A stretch of 32,145 nt of DNA from an uncultured Gordonibacter sp. (GTDB lineage Bacteria > Actinomycetota > Coriobacteriia > Coriobacteriales > Eggerthellaceae). The DNA is taken from positions 1 through 32,145 of the forward strand of contig CAJFVW010000138.1 in NCBI GenBank assembly GCA_904420575.1, written 5' to 3'. The notes beneath the pieces are model-generated. The model was not told the origin of the DNA. It did not search any database and saw nothing but the letters and a program-made list of their open reading frames with translations. Shown here piece after piece: positions 30,917-32,145 of this stretch (its first letter is position 1; the number at the start of each line of letters is the position of its first letter). Both the position numbers and the translations under genes were made by a program.

Positions 30917-31799
30917 CGCGACGCTGGAAGCGCAGGACGTGCTGTCTGCACGCACGTCCGGAAAGGAGCCGGGCGTTCCTGCATACGTGGCCCGCCGGAC
31001 GGAGGCCGCCGCACGTCCTGGCAGCCGCGCGGACAGGGAAGCTGCTGCACGTCCGAAGATGGCCGTGCGCGACCTGAACCTGTACTACAAGGACTTTCAT
31101 GCTCTGAAGGGCATCGACCTGGAGTTTCCGGAGAACCAAGTGACGGCGCTCATCGGCCCGTCGGGCTGCGGCAAGTCCACGCTGCTGAAGAGCCTCAATC
31201 GCATGAACGACCTGGTGGAGGGGTGCCGCATCGAAGGCGAGGTCACGTTGGACGGCGTCGACGCGTACCGGGCCGTGGACGTGAACAACCTGCGGCGGCG
31301 CGTGGGCATGGTGTTCCAGCAGCCCAATCCCTTTCCCATGAGCGTGTACGACAACATCGCGTTCGGCCCGCGCACGCATGGCATCAAGAAGCGCGCCGAT
31401 TTGGACGAGATCGTCGAGCGAAGCCTGCGCGATGCCGCCATCTGGGACGAACTGAAGGACCGCCTGAAGAAGAATGCCTTGGGGCTTTCGGGCGGACAGC
31501 AGCAGCGCCTCTGCATCGCGCGCGCTCTGGCCGTGCGCCCCGAGGTGCTGCTGCTGGACGAATCCACCAGCGCGCTCGACCCCATCTCCACGGCCAAGAT
31601 CGAAGAGCTGGTAGGCGAACTCAAGCAGAAGTACACTGTCATCATGGTGACGCACAACATGCTGCAGGCGTTGCGCGTGTCCGACAAGACCGCCTTCTTC
31701 CTGATGGGCGAAATGGTGGAGGCCGGCACCACCGACGACATTTTCACGAACCCCCGCGATTCCCGCACCGCCGACTACGTTGCCGGGCGGTTCGGATAG
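30909..31799 (+). CDS. pstB: Phosphate ABC transporter ATP-binding protein PstB
   Basis: A 296-residue ATPase powering phosphate import. It has Walker [10 protein letters not shown], the Q-loop [19 protein letters not shown], the signature LSGGQQQR, Walker B LLLDES and the H-loop VTHNM. In the D-loop region it reads [12 protein letters not shown] instead of the common DEPTSALDP; the catalytic Asp and Glu are kept. About 50 Ala/Arg-rich residues precede the first beta strand ([16 protein letters not shown]); a start nearer the domain (ATG codon of MAVRDL, at 31059) is possible but has no better ribosome site. GAAAGGGAA precedes the chosen ATG. Confidence 0.93.
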   Translation: MTNATLEAQDVLSARTSGKEPGVPAYVARRTEAAARPGSRADREAAARPKMAVRDLNLYYKDFHALKGIDLEFPENQVTALIGPSGCGKSTLLKSLNRMNDLVEGCRIEGEVTLDGVDAYRAVDVNNLRRRVGMVFQQPNPFPMSVYDNIAFGPRTHGIKKRADLDEIVERSLRDAAIWDELKDRLKKNALGLSGGQQQRLCIARALAVRPEVLLLDESTSALDPISTAKIEELVGELKQKYTVIMVTHNMLQALRVSDKTAFFLMGEMVEAGTTDDIFTNPRDSRTADYVAGRFG

Positions 31800-31850
31800 C
31801 GGGCGCGCCCTCGTTGCGCTCTGGGCGCCTCTTGCCGCCGCGCCGCGCAT

Positions 31851-31926
31851 CGCCGCCGCGCGCGGCGGCGCGTGTTCGACAGGCACGGCGGGCGGCAGGT
31901 GCATGGCTCGCCCGACAGGCACGGCG
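31851..31926. repeat. 20-bp perfect palindrome and 14-bp direct repeat after pstB
   Basis: CGCCGCCGCGCGCGGCGGCG (31851-31870) is a perfect palindrome about 50 bp after the pstB stop. CGACAGGCACGGCG occurs at 31877-31890 and 31913-31926. The palindrome could end or pause transcription, but no U-tract follows. The gap 31800-32028 contains no gene. Confidence 0.6.
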
Positions 31927-32028
31927 CGCGGCGGCTTTTACGCAGATTTGACCCTGTCGTCCGCCCATGGCTTTTCTGCTGTTCTACAATAGGCCAAGAC
32001 GACAAAGCCGAACGGAAGCGATGCGCCT

Positions 32029-32145
32029 GTGATCTACTACGTTGAAGACGACACCAATATTCGCGACCTGACCGTGTATGCCCTTCGTCAGGCGGGCTAC
32101 GAAGCGAAGGGGTTCGCAAACGCCGGCGACTTCTTCGCTGCGTGC
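32029..32145 (+). CDS. Response regulator, N-terminal fragment (continues past window end)
   Basis: A GTG-started frame runs open to the last base: 39 codons reading MIYYVEDDTNIRDLTVYALR, then QAGYEAKGFANAGDFFAAC. The YYVEDD and IRDLTVYAL pattern is the start of a receiver domain, with the acidic pair at Asp7-Asp8. GGAAG lies 10 nt before the GTG; an ATG at 32021 hits a stop after three codons. Placed behind pstSCAB, it is probably the PhoB/PhoP-type regulator of phosphate starvation, but the DNA-binding domain is outside the window. Confidence 0.75.
   Translation, partial: MIYYVEDDTNIRDLTVYALRQAGYEAKGFANAGDFFAAC

Overview
The window looks like chromosomal DNA from a high-GC anaerobic actinobacterium of the class Coriobacteriia, most likely family Eggerthellaceae (the group of Eggerthella, Gordonibacter, Adlercreutzia and Slackia). 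This rests on gene content, not on a marker gene. The pointers are a Tat-exported FAD reductase, a LuxR regulator with a roughly twelve-segment membrane domain, a molybdopterin enzyme of the pyrogallol-transhydroxylase / catechol-dehydroxylase type, an oxygen-sensitive class III ribonucleotide reductase and a molbindin.

Layout. 1-999: the end of a ferredoxin-like 4Fe-4S subunit, then a SlyD-like FKBP isomerase. 1083-3103 (minus): a response regulator and its membrane histidine kinase. 3104-4649: a 1.5-kb gap without a gene, rich in inverted and tandem repeats. 4650-6209: a Tat-exported flavoprotein reductase, convergent with a membrane LuxR regulator (6351-7859, minus). 8436-9893: an Old Yellow Enzyme-type oxidoreductase, convergent with a phosphoglycerate dehydrogenase (9975-11141, minus) and a LysR regulator (11291-12187, minus).

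The LysR gene is divergent from a five-gene operon at 12431-18877: a molybdopterin large subunit, an iron-sulfur small subunit with a C-terminal Ig-like domain, two different MFS transporters and a small Pro/Gly-rich protein. A strong terminator ends it. The two enzyme subunits match the architecture of pyrogallol-phloroglucinol transhydroxylase, so the locus probably imports and converts (or dehydroxylates) a polyphenol. The substrate cannot be read from the sequence.

18953-19028 is tRNA-Arg(CCT), followed by a 203-bp long inverted repeat. 19680-20928 holds a homocysteine-methyltransferase-fold protein that has lost its zinc cysteines, plus a small unknown partner. 20962-21768 (minus) is a GH25 muramidase. 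22091-25410 is nrdD-nrdG behind a promoter overlapped by a likely pair of NrdR boxes. Then come an MscS-type channel, a DUF2804 protein and a molbindin (minus). 28114-31799 is pstSCAB, followed by the start of a response regulator that runs off the window.

The points most worth a second look are four. The PstS-like protein has its two halves in swapped order (a circular permutation). The polyphenol-type molybdoenzyme operon has an unknown substrate and an unexplained small Pro-rich protein. The methyltransferase-fold protein lacks zinc ligands. Ala/Gly-rich low-complexity inserts recur inside otherwise conserved enzymes (histidine kinase, OYE, NrdD, NrdG). Functions are inferred by reading the sequences; no database search was run.
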